Shown: positions 27,459-37,500 of the stretch, in pieces
How the letters are laid out: each line of letters begins with the position of its first letter
How positions within the stretch are numbered: the stretch's first letter is position 1
NCBI RefSeq assembly: GCF_051020975.1
Contig: NC_135034.1
Coordinates: 7,192,001 to 7,256,000, forward strand
DNA length: 64,000 bases
Source of the DNA: Osmia lignaria lignaria
Lineage: Eukaryota; Arthropoda; Insecta; Hymenoptera; Megachilidae
Direction of reading: 5' to 3'
The notes under the pieces: model-generated
What the model was told of the DNA's origin: nothing
What the model saw: only the letters and a program-made list of their open reading frames with translations
Database searches by the model: none
Program-made: the position numbers and the translations under genes

Positions 27459-27485
<27 letters not shown>
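27459..27485. repeat. (TA)n microsatellite
   Basis: About 13 uninterrupted TA dinucleotides in the region downstream of the G-alpha gene. Nothing else is notable. Confidence 0.85.
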
Positions 27486-27486
<1 letters not shown>

Positions 27487-27749
27487 CGTTTAAAACAATT
27501 TTATTATGATTTGTACTATATTTACAACTAGGTACTTTTATATTCATACCTACATTCTCAAATCATGAAGAAAATATATATACATAATGAATCTTTCATT
27601 ACTAAAAAACACATTGTGATTATTGCCTATTATATAATTATCTTTTATGCTGACACACATTCAATCTGTATGTCACTGACATTATTAATTGTACAGAAAT
27701 GTTTTTCTACAAATCAATTTCATAAATTCATAGCAATATACAATTTCAT

Positions 27750-27917
27750 TATACAGGATGTTCTGCTTCAAACAGACCACCTAAATATCTTTTCTATTTG
27801 TTATAATACCAGACAGATTTTTGTTATGCAATTTAAATTGTTTTAAAAGACAAATCAGATGGAAGTTTTTTTATATACATATTAAATGACCTGTTTTAAG
27901 TGGAACCCCCTGTATAT
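27750..27917. mobile_element. Small MITE with imperfect TATACAGG ends
   Basis: The left end TATACAGGATGTTCTGCTTC faces a right end whose complement is TATACAGGGGGTTCCACTTA, an imperfect inverted repeat of about 30 bp around a 165-bp element. It belongs with the other TATACAGGGTG-ended elements in the window. If the long G-alpha 3' UTR is real, the element would be transcribed in it. Confidence 0.5.
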
Positions 27918-28585
27918 ACATTTATATATAAAATTGTTGAATAGTAATTTGTTAAAAAAGTTATACAAGCAACAGTTTAAATATGATCAAATATTTTCTT
28001 ATAAGTTTGTATAACACTGATCAAAATTAATAAAATAGATAGAACAGTTTTGAATAACTGAAAGTGCACACAAGTTTTTCAAGTAATTGAAACATTTCAC
28101 AATGTCTATTTTATAACTCAAAGCAATATTACTGTTCTATCTGTTACCAGTAGCCATTTGTATGCCCAAATTTTATTTTATTTGTACTTGTTTATACATG
28201 ATCTAAAGAATGTAGATATATATTGTGCCTATATGTACTGTATTTATACAAAAGCATATTGTATATTTGTATATAAACATATTTTACATAAAATATTGTA
28301 ATAACGTAGTCTATTCACATAAACAATAAATAAAACTTTAGCAAATGTTTGCTTTATTTAAGAGATCTCCCGATTGTGATGATAAAATTGCTAACAAAGT
28401 CTTATACATAGAATAATAAATAAATGTAACCAATATTATGAAAACAGCTTTGAAATCTAAGAACATTATCCATTAGATGTTATGCTAAACCTAACAAAGA
28501 AAAGCAATTACTGTACCCAAACAAATTCTTTATAAAAATATAAACTTCTGTAGCAGATGAGAATATGGTACAAAAGGATAAACTA

Positions 28586-28691
28586 ATATAAGTTAGTATA
28601 AAACTTTTATTCTAAGTATAAACTTTTTAAGGTACATTTCAAATAAAAATCTTTAATATAATGCTATAACTTTTGTAGATTCAGATTTCAA
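28586..28691. repeat. Direct repeat, copy 1 of the Rpp21 intron-acceptor segment
   Basis: This segment matches 30,278-30,389 in the same orientation with few differences, including GTTAGTATAAAA, TTATTCTAAGTATAAAC and TAATGCTATAACTTTTGTAG. Copy 2 carries the acceptor of the first recognised Rpp21 exon; here the matching TTTTGTAG is followed by unrelated sequence. The copy lies about 140 bp beyond the 3' end of the minus-strand small gene. Confidence 0.8.
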
Positions 28692-28829
28692 ATGAGGGAC
28701 AGATGAGGGTTAATTAAGTAAGGATTAATGTTGGTTATGATTTCTCACCATTACCTATAACTGTACTGTAAAATACAAATAATATGTCAGAATTATAAAT
28801 GTTTTTATAAAGTGACATTAAATAAAAAC

Positions 28830-29255
28830 TTACTGGTCCAAGGTATCGCTGTCACTATAACGATAACCATATTCTGCTAGAACAACATCTAAGTTATCAC
28901 ACTGTGCTTTTATATGGTTATATTCTTCTGTTAATTCTTGTAGAAATTGTTCCATATCTAGTGTTCCACTGTAGTTAGCCACTTGCTTTTTTATTTCTTC
29001 CTTTTCGACCTAATATGACATAAATGATTAAAATATATATCAAATTGAAAATTTTAAATGTCAATTTGTAATAAAAACCTGTGCATTCTTTATAGTATTC
29101 CATAGAGCTTCAACGTGACCATTTGTTTCTTTGGTAGGTTTTGCATACCCTCCAATAAAACGTTGTGGCAATTTCCACGCCGTGCTTAACTTTTCAATAT
29201 TATCATCAAGCTGACGAGCTTGAAGTTTTAATTTCTCAAAATAATTTGATGACAT
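28830..29255 (-). CDS. Small two-exon helical protein, family not recognised
   Basis: I do not recognise this gene by name. Two exons (29255-29079 and 29009-28830) joined by a GT-AG intron in phase 0 give 118 residues starting MSSNYFEKLKLQARQLDDNI. The sequence is charged, amphipathic and free of signal peptide or membrane segments. Both exons read as helical or coiled coil (ARQLDDNIEKLSTAW, then KEEIKKQV and LQELTEEYNHIKAQCDNLD). The N-terminal region contains the aromatic and glycine-bearing LPQRFIGGYAKP. The length and style fit a subunit of a multi-protein complex, but that is inference. The stop lies in CAGTAAGT, a perfect splice-donor context, so a third exon is possible in principle. 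It is divergent from Rpp21. Confidence 0.8.
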
Positions 29256-29617
29256 TATCAAAAGGTATATTATTTAAATATGTTATGCTTCGTTTTGACA
29301 GTTTGGATATTTAAAATGTTCGTTCAAACGTTCAAAATAATGTTACACAGTATAGATAACATAACATGCAAAAATTCCTGTGATGCAGTCTTCGTAGTCA
29401 TGGTCTCTCATTGGATTGCTCATTAGCGCTCCCTGGACTATACGCGATAATCAAGATTTGAATTAACATTCATCACACTTTTAGAAGATTACAGATTTAC
29501 AAAAATTCAAATTCGACCTATTCGTTGTGGGTTATAAGTAAACTAATAATATGTAACGCATAGTTGTAACATACAGCTGAGAATGTCATTAAAAATGACA
29601 AGGATATTATTTAAATT
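29256..29617. promoter_or_regulatory. Divergent promoter region of the small gene and Rpp21
   Basis: This short stretch separates the minus-strand start at 29,255 from the plus-strand minisatellite. It must hold the promoter of the small gene and may hold that of Rpp21. I see no clear TATA box and no supported first exon for Rpp21. Confidence 0.4.
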
Positions 29618-30165
29618 GGGGTATCAGGGACCCCGAAGCTCGGGTGACACTCTTTGCATGCCGACATTAAGGCATCCGGGGTACCAGGGACCCCGATGCA
29701 TCAGTGGCCCGGCCCTCTCTGTATACCGACATTATGGCATCCGGGGTATCAGGGACCCCGAAGCATCAGTGGCCCTCTCTGTATACCGACATTCTGGCAT
29801 CCGGGGTTCCAGGGACCCCGAAGCATCAGTGGCCCTCTCTGTATACCGCCATTCTGGCATCCGGGGTACCAGGGACCCCGAAGCATCAGTGGGCCTCTCT
29901 GTACACCGACATTATGGCATCCGGGGTACCAGGGACCCCGATGCATCAGTGGCCCGGCCCTCTCTGTATACCGACATTATGGCATCCGGGGTACCAGAGA
30001 CCCCGATGCATCAGTGGCCCGGCCCTCTCTGTATACCGACATTATGGCATCCGGGGTACCAGGGACCCCGATGCATCAGTGGCCCTCTCTATATACCGAC
30101 ATTATGACATCCGGGGTATCAGGGACCCCGATGCATCTTGGGGTGTCTGGGACCCCTATTACCCA
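29618..30165. repeat. GC-rich 60/65-bp minisatellite (about 8.5 units)
   Basis: About eight and a half direct units of a GC-rich repeat stand in AT-rich DNA. The basic unit is 60 bp; three units carry a 5-bp duplication (GGCCC to GGCCCGGCCC) making them 65 bp. Each unit contains GGGGTACCAGGGACCCC, whose ends can pair as a hairpin, and CTCTCTGTATACCGAC. Point differences such as GTACC, GTATC and GTTCC distinguish units. The last unit degenerates at about 30,140. All three plus-strand frames are open across the array because the unit lacks stops; the peptides are unrelated between frames, so I do not annotate a protein. Confidence 0.92.
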
Positions 30166-30277
30166 TACTTGTGACAACATTGATTATTAATATTTTAAAA
30201 TCTTTTTTCTAACGTTTTCATATTTAAGAGTGAATTAAATTCATTTTTTCTGAAATTTCAATAGAAGTTAATCAGAG

Positions 30278-30389
30278 ATATGAGTTAGTATAAAATTTTT
30301 ATTCTAAGTATAAACGTTTTAAAGTTTTTAAGGTCCAATATATATAAAAATGTTTAATATAATGCTATAACTTTTGTAGATTCAGATTC
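30278..30389. repeat. Direct repeat, copy 2 (carries the Rpp21 splice acceptor)
   Basis: The partner of 28,586-28,691, in the same orientation. It ends inside the first recognised Rpp21 exon, just after the acceptor TTTTGTAG at 30,372-30,379. Small insertions, for example an extra TTTTAAAG, distinguish it from copy 1. The minisatellite and the small minus-strand gene lie between the two copies. Confidence 0.8.
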
Positions 30390-30423
30390 TAAACTATGTC
30401 AGGGTAAAGATGTCTTGGAACGA

Positions 30424-30954
30424 ATGAATTATTTATATCAGGTAATATAATAATTTTTGATAATTACATATGTGTATTAATAAAATTAAAGAAAAATCTG
30501 TTATTCAGGCAAGTCGTCTAATGGCACTAAAAAATAGAGTAGCTGCATCATTTTATGGCAATGTGATGATTGGATGCTCAAAGAAATCTGTTTTACGAAT
30601 GTGAGTTTTATATATTAAACTATTTAAGTGAATAAATGTGTCTGTTTTTATAAAATAATAACTTTGTCATTTCTTTTTCTTTCAAGAGAATCGGATATAA
30701 AAAAGACAATTTGTAAATGCTGTCAATCTCCACTTATACCTGGTAAAACAGCAAAAGTAAGATTGGTTTCAAAACCACAAAAGGCTGTAAAATGGACATG
30801 TTTAACATGTTTAAGTATTAAAAAGTATCCTACAAAAAAAGGATACAGATTATGGACAGAGCAACCTAATTCAATAGTTCAAAGTTTTAATTATGCTTCA
30901 AAAACTAATACAGAAATAAACAAAACGGATGTAATAAGTACATCAGGGAGGTAG
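30424..30954 (+). CDS. RPP21: Ribonuclease P protein subunit p21 (Rpp21)
   Basis: A protein subunit of nuclear RNase P, which removes 5' leaders from pre-tRNAs; the Rpr2/Rpp21 family binds zinc. Recognised exons: 30380-30441 (coding at least from ATG 30424), 30509-30600 and 30687-30954. Starting at that ATG gives 125 residues, beginning MNYLYQASRLMALKNRVAAS. The zinc ribbon has CKCC, then WTCLTC after the VSKPQKAVKW stretch; RLWTEQP follows, as in family members. Human RPP21 is 154 residues and has about 15 residues before the NFLYQ segment. The first exon is open upstream of the ATG to its acceptor at 30,379 (DSDSKLCQGKDVLER, phase 1), so a further 5' coding exon is likely but I could not find it. 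It converges with CNOT11; an AATAAA lies at 31,227. Confidence 0.88.
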
Positions 30955-31655
30955 TGTTTTGAAACATAGGTATTCATCTGCATTTGTAAAATATTAACTG
31001 TGTTCATTTCCTAGAGATCCTAGATTAATTAAGAATAAGGCATTGAATTAATTTGTACACTTAATAGATTTCAACATAGATTTTATATTTAAATTAGAAA
31101 AAATATCTTTTATTATCTGCTTTACTTTTATAGTACAAATTGTATGATCTGTAAAAGTATATTATTTATAGTATCTTATTTTAAAGAAATAAGTGTATAG
31201 TGTATTATAGAATATGTCTTAACGCTAATAAAAAAACATTTTTTATGAATCAGATAAGAACGGTCTAAGTACGATTTTTACAACTTATTATTATTAATAG
31301 TACACCCACGATGATAATACACAGGTATTTTATTTACTTGCGTAAAATACGGTGACATGTAAATAAATATATTTAATGTAAATTTGTATAAAAAAGAAAA
31401 CATTTTATCTTTTAATTCCTTGAACAGAAGTATAAATTGATCGAGCTGATATTTTCACGATTAATAAAAAATAAATGAGTTAAAGCTAAAAGTGGGTATA
31501 AAGCAATATTAAATTTATAATTTCACTTTTAGAAAAACTCTGTGAAACACTATTCATGTCTTAATTTGTTGTAATTTAATAAATCGACAAGAATAGAAAC
31601 TTTGATAGTCTGTTAATCTTTTACCAAATACTTGAAAAATTAAATGTTAATTATA
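30955..31655. other. Convergent 3' ends of Rpp21 and CNOT11
   Basis: The stop codons of the two convergent genes are 0.7 kb apart. A plus-strand AATAAA at 31,227-31,232 suits Rpp21, and a minus-strand AATAAA (TTTATT at about 31,329) suits CNOT11. The predicted 3' ends would be only about 100 bp apart or slightly overlapping. Nothing else is seen. Confidence 0.5.
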
Positions 31656-33020
31656 TTAACACATGTCTAATTTATTGTTATTAGATGGTGTATTCAATCC
31701 ACCTATATCACCAGATTCAAGCTGCTTCAGAAGACGAAAAAGAGCAGCAGCTTCTCTAATGCGACTAAATTCTATGCAAAAAGCTTGTACTTCAATAAAA
31801 AGTTCCTTTACATTTATAATTTTATTTCTAATCAAGGATTGCAGAAACACGCAAACCAAACGTACTAAACGATTCTGCATGTAACGATCCTTTATAGTTT
31901 CACAAGTAGAAATACAATTGCTAATATACAAATGGACAAATTCCGTTGGTAAATCTACGGTAGTAGTTAATCTGTTGACCACTTCCATCGAATGAAGGGA
32001 CATTTCCATATTTACCAAAACGCTGAAATATTCTGTTATTTGACTTGATTGCATAAGTTTTAATAAAACCTCGATCGCGATCAAGGGATTATTTTCTACC
32101 AAATCTGGTAATTTTCCAGGTGTAAGGCCAATGTGATACACCAATTTGGGATCTCTATCTAGTTCATTAACAAGGTGTTGTTGTTGCTGTAATGTGAGTA
32201 CACTTTTAAATGCTTTACCCATTAACCTTCGTGCTTCCGCACCGGCACAATTCGAAACACACATATTAGTGTCGTATTCGATTGTGAATTGAGAAGGTTC
32301 TGTAACATTGAACCATGATAGTTCATCAACTGAACGATAAAGTGGAGGTGCTAGTCTTAAGAATTCAGGACGATAACTCTGACTACACAATGGTGGATCG
32401 TTAGAAATTAAAACTTCTGTTATACTCTTAGCAGTGTTTTTATCGATTTCTGTTACTTTAGAGTGATCCATATCAGGTAAAATCACAGGATTTCCACATT
32501 TAGCAATAGCTGGCAATTCTGAATGACGCTCTGTCAGTTGTACTTGTAAATTACTTAAATCAATGGGTGGTACAGACACAAAATATAATTCATCCACAAT
32601 TTGTCTTGGAGTTTTTTTCAAAATATCTTTCTGATTGTACCCCAGTAAATTTACTAACAAGTTTTTCTCACATTGTGATAAGACTGGTATATGTCCTGAA
32701 AAGTTAGTCTTTGGTACTCCATTATTTGTATCTTCCTGTGGTTTTAAAACCTGAATAAAAACTGGTGCAAAAGGTGTAGAGGTCAAAGGTTCTCCTCTAT
32801 ATAGATCAAATAATAACGCCACTGCTATTATACGCTGAACATTTTTTGGTAACAAGTCTATGTGTTGTAACAGAAGAACCAATGTCATTCCTACTTTGAA
32901 CCGATCTTCTTTCGGAAATACTTGATGTAACTGATTACAAAGATTCTCCAAACTCGTATCTAGATTCTCCTCTTCGAGGATATCCAGCAGTTTTGTTAAA
33001 TCTTTAGGTATAAGCGTCAT
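31656..33020 (-). CDS. CNOT11: CCR4-NOT transcription complex subunit 11
   Basis: A subunit of the CCR4-NOT deadenylase complex, which shortens mRNA poly(A) tails; CNOT11 pairs with CNOT10 on the N-terminal part of the CNOT1 scaffold. A single uninterrupted frame of 454 residues starts MTLIPKDLTKLLDILEEENL. The N-terminal helical half contains LVLLLQHIDLLPKNVQR and FDLYRGEPLTSTPFAPVFI. The C-terminal half carries the conserved family block PLYRSVDELSWFNVTEP and, near the C-terminus, FCIEFSRIREAAALFRLLKQ. Human CNOT11 is about 510 residues and differs mainly in a low-complexity N-terminal extension. The CDS has no intron, unlike its neighbours. The next upstream in-frame sequence offers no better start. 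Confidence 0.95.
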   Translation of the reverse strand: MTLIPKDLTKLLDILEEENLDTSLENLCNQLHQVFPKEDRFKVGMTLVLLLQHIDLLPKNVQRIIAVALLFDLYRGEPLTSTPFAPVFIQVLKPQEDTNNGVPKTNFSGHIPVLSQCEKNLLVNLLGYNQKDILKKTPRQIVDELYFVSVPPIDLSNLQVQLTERHSELPAIAKCGNPVILPDMDHSKVTEIDKNTAKSITEVLISNDPPLCSQSYRPEFLRLAPPLYRSVDELSWFNVTEPSQFTIEYDTNMCVSNCAGAEARRLMGKAFKSVLTLQQQQHLVNELDRDPKLVYHIGLTPGKLPDLVENNPLIAIEVLLKLMQSSQITEYFSVLVNMEMSLHSMEVVNRLTTTVDLPTEFVHLYISNCISTCETIKDRYMQNRLVRLVCVFLQSLIRNKIINVKELFIEVQAFCIEFSRIREAAALFRLLKQLESGDIGGLNTPSNNNKLDMC

Positions 33021-34555
33021 GACGTCTAAATAATAAACTGAACTAGGTTATAACACCTCTTTTACGTTTTTTTTTCACGGCTATATTCATGAATATTGTA
33101 ATTCAAGCAGCGTAATTCATTTCCAAAATTGACGATTTCATACGATATATTTATTGTAACGCTTTTAATATATATATACATGCATTTCAGTTACATTTTG
33201 CAATTGTTGTTTTATAGGTTATGTCGAGCAGGTCAACTGAAATCAATTACTTAACCTCAACAGCATTAGAAACTCGGTGGATAATAGTAGATTATTTTTA
33301 TTATGCGTGTAGAATTAATTGATATGCAATAAACCACACGTACAATTGTGTAAAGCAGTGAAAACTTATAATAATATAAAGCTACTTCAACAATATTCAA
33401 TCCTTTATAAAATAAAAATTTATCGTTAGTTTATTGGCGCGAAATTTGAAATGATTGATATAGGTGTATGTTATAATACTGTTATTTTTATTACTTTACA
33501 CATGTTACAGTGTAATGAAATTGAATTATCTTATTTAAATTTTAAAATACAGTTTAAAAAAACAGAAGATGAAATAATTGTATAAATAAATTTAATTCAT
33601 TTTGTAATCTGTATAACTTTATAATTCATTTTCAATTTGATTGATCACTAATTATGTAAATTTAGCGTGCGATTAGGAAAAAAAGTTCACGAGTTTCAAT
33701 AGATTCCTAATTATAATTTTACACTTGAGAATTTCCGGTGTATAGAAACTAGACCGAGATCTAATACATATAAATTAGCAAGAATCGCATAGAAAACGGT
33801 GCATTATGACACGCTCGAAGTAATCGGGTTTAATAAATGCTCGTTTAATTTAATCATCAATTGCTTAGAAGATTCATAGCATCGTTAGGTATTTTATTAT
33901 CGTTTAAAATCACGTGACAATAATCGAGCTTATTTGAAGATATCGTTAAACCTAATCATCGAGTACTGACATTTTTTGTTAAAGTAGTATTCTTTTTATA
34001 TATGATCCGTAACGATAGCGGTGTTTCCGCTGTATGGAAATTAATCCATATAGGAATCGTTTCTTTACACGCCTACGGGTTACATTCACGCGGTGCTTTT
34101 AGGCTGGGTATGAGGAATACGGTCAACTCTGAAACGGTGAAGGAATGCCAGATTCCCCTACCATTCTTCGCATACTCGTTCCACTCCTGTCCCCGGCCCT
34201 CGATAAATCCCCACCTCGTGCAGAAGCACCTGTTGCGCAGCTACCTGTTTTACTCGATCCATGGGTCCGTTCTCTCTCTTTCTTTCTCGGTTTTCTTCTT
34301 TTTTTCTCTTAGTACTGTGCACGGTGTCACAGCAGTAGGACGGTGTCTCCGATCGTGGTAGTGATTCTTCGGTAAAGGGCAACGACTCGCCAAGTGAAAA
34401 TAATGTCTCCTTATGCACATCGAATGGAGTCGCGGTGAACAGTGCGTACTACGGTTCGTTTGAAGGTTTAACACGGATATTCCAGTGAGAAGAAACGCGG
34501 ATAAGTTGTAACGATCAGGTTGGAAATGCATCGAAGGAGAATTTAAGAAGGAGCA
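33021..34555. other. CNOT11 upstream region and 5' leader of the PDZ membrane-protein gene
   Basis: This interval separates the divergent start codons of CNOT11 and the PDZ membrane protein. The left kilobase is AT-rich and featureless. From about 34,000 the DNA becomes GC-richer with CT-rich tracts (for example 34,270-34,310), as expected for a 5' untranslated region; open frames there (34,002-34,361 plus, 34,250-34,684 minus) have no recognisable domain. Confidence 0.5.
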
Positions 34556-37500
34556 ATGGAGGACGAGCCACGGGATACCTGTTTCGGGGCAGGAAGCGTG
34601 GCAGGGGCTGTGATCGGTACTTTCCTTACGACAATTCTCCTGCTGCTCGTTGCTGCGCTCCTTTACAAACAGTGGCGTAGACACAAGGGTGAGATCTGAA
34701 ATTCATTTCTATGTTTTTTTTTTTCAAAATCCTAACTACCGGCAAGCTGTGCGTTGAAGCCCGCAAATGACAGATCGTTGTGGTTTACGTCCGCGGTCCT
34801 GTTCGCTCGAGCGCGCTCTAGTTGTCGTGCTCGAGCTTATTCGTAAACGTTGCGACAACTAAGTAGTTTATTCCTTTCGAAGAATGACTGATATTTTATC
34901 ATCGAGGGCAACGATTTGTCACGTTTACCGACTAATTGTCATGCTTTACCGGCACAGAGCATATATGTAAACTCGATGGAATATCTTGCACAACAAATTG
35001 GAATTTATTCCTACGCGTTCTTTACTTGTCTGCAACATTTCTGGAGAGACATCGATGCAACCTCCGCCCCAACACGAGACACAATAAATTAATCATGTAT
35101 TTTTCAAGCGAACGATTGAAAGTCGATGAATAACTATGTAATTATGTAACAAATCAGCATGTACCAATGAATGGAGTTTATCGGCCGAAACATCCTGTTA
35201 CTCAAAATGGCACGTTCTATCGAGGATGCGAGAGAGGAGCGTAACGAATGTTGAACTGCAAGATTTTTGAAGGAACCGTTAGTCAAATCATCGCGGATAC
35301 ATTAGATACAGCGATGCAAGCGTCTGCATGATGTTGACGTGTTAAGAAAAATGTAACGCTCGTTATCGTCTCGTACAAGCTCGTCAGCGTGCGTTGCACG
35401 TTAATCCTTTTCGCTATTGCGTCGCAATTGATGCGTATATCCACACGCAAAAGGTAGACCTTGGAGTGCCACTCGAGAAACACGATGGGACACGAAAGTC
35501 TCTTGCACGGTACATTGGAATCGCTATTTGTAGAATGATGTTTACGGCCTACAACATCGAATATTTCTTACGGAAAAATGCATTCCGTTGTGTTGGGCCA
35601 GCTTTTATAAACAGAGGGCCCCAACTCTAATTATAATGAAATCTTTCGAAAATGTAACAGGATTCTTTTTATTTACAAATTACCCTCTATATAAGGGCAG
35701 ATGCTTGGAAGTTTTGAAATTTTTGCGTCATTTAGAGATAAATTATGTAAATTGTTTTCTCAGAAGTGTTGTAACATTCATGCTTTCTACCACGAAGGTT
35801 AGAAAGAATTCAAATACAGTCTTTCCACAAACTTTCTTTTTTATTTATTTTGTTTATTTATAAAATTAAAAATAATTTTTTTATAAGTACAGCCGAAATG
35901 TCAAATTCAGTTATTAATACAAGTTTTGGGATGATACCTGTCATAAAACATTTGAAACAAATTAATAATTTACATTTCTGTTTTTATTTTTGTTTTAAAA
36001 TTTATATTTCTACTAAATTTTGTCAATAAACATTAAAAATCACACCTGGATGATACCTTCTGTCATTAGAACTAAGGTCTTTAGGGTTTGATATCATCTA
36101 ACTGGAAACATAACCTCAAAATCTATTTTTCGGAAAGCTACATTTTCAGTTTAGCTTAATTTATAGTTATACCAATTCGATTTTTATATCCTATACAAGC
36201 AATATGGTCTTACAAATAAGTTAAAAAATTTGATAATTTAATTATTAATATTTAATTCAATTAATTTTTGCAAAATCTAAAAGCGTCTGAGCACGGGGCC
36301 CAGGGCCCGGGGCCCGGGGCAAGTGACCCGTCTGCCCGGTGCTAGATGCGGCTCTGGTTGTCATTGCGTTGCTTCGTTGGAATGTGACGCATGTGGAACC
36401 AGAATAGGCCATATACTTCTATTTTTTTTTCTTTTTTTTAATTAAAAACTTGGAAGATTGTTTTTTTCTTTGCATGAGCTTAAACACCGATAATAGCAAG
36501 CAATGGTTATATAATTACGGTCGTACCCGTTTAGCAGAAATTTAAATTGCAGATGTACGATGTAAATTTTGTTATGAGTTCTGTACGATTACTAATAGGA
36601 ATTGGAATGAAAAATTATTTTTAAATATGTTTGATTTTAAAATAATTTCGCGTTACATGTGTCTAATCGATTCAAATTTTATATTTATACACCGTGACAT
36701 ATAATAAATACATAGTGGAAGCTTTGACTTGGATTATGTAATAACCTGTAACAATTTTTACAAATGAAAACTCGTTCAACAAATAATCTTTACTTCTGCT
36801 TAGTAAAATAGTATTAAATGTTCAGCCATAGAATTAGTTACTGTGTTGCATAATCAATATTATCTAACTGACTAGTCTTCCTTTGTTTTTAATTTGTAAC
36901 TGGTAAGGTGGGACCTATTAGGCCCAAGCAATTTTTAATTATTTTTTGAAATTGTAATTCCGCTGGTTTTTAAATAAAGCAATAGAGTAATATATTGGAA
37001 AATAATTTTTTTAAAAACTTCTTAAAAATAAAAGACACATAAAATATACATCATTTTATATTCTAAATAACAATAATTTATTTATGTCTTGGACAAAATT
37101 TGTTATATTAGGTGTACAAATTAATTTAGTGTTTCAAGAAAAAAGAAATTGAAGATTTATCTTGTTTCACGTTTTTCAGATGCATAAAAGCGTGGGAAAA
37201 TATTTAAATTCGAAATCATAATTGATAAGAGGCAGCTTATAAAAAGAAACTTTGTTTTTAAAATAACCTTAACCTCTAAACATAACCTTATTAAACCTTT
37301 ACCCACTCAATATCATTGTATAATAGTATCATGTAATTATATCCGTTGAAAATGATGTTACTCGGTGGATCAAGTTACCTTATACCGGATAAATGTAACC
37401 TGAGATAATCAACTCTCAGATAATAGGGATTCTATTGTAATTGAAAACATTTAATACAAACAGTAATTAACGCTAGAAAGGTTAAAGGTAGAATTCGCAG

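Larger units (their letters stand above)
24801..28829. other. G-alpha 3' untranslated region and downstream AT-rich DNA
   Basis: No gene is supported between the G-alpha stop and the next gene's stop. AATAAA signals occur near 25,687 and, clustered, at about 28,325-28,334, so a long 3' UTR is possible but its end cannot be fixed by eye. The stretch also contains a (TA)n microsatellite at about 27,459-27,485, the inverted-repeat element near 27,750-27,917, and the left copy of the Rpp21-acceptor duplication at 28,586-28,691. Confidence 0.5.

Noticed and set aside
29583..30190. Three long overlapping plus-strand open frames (up to 178 codons) across the minisatellite
   Set aside because: All three frames are open only because the repeat unit has no stop; the peptides are simple repeats with no known domain, and the 65-bp units shift frames.
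34002..34684. Open frames on both strands before the PDZ membrane-protein start
   Set aside because: Both lie in the presumed 5' leader, mirror each other and show no domain.
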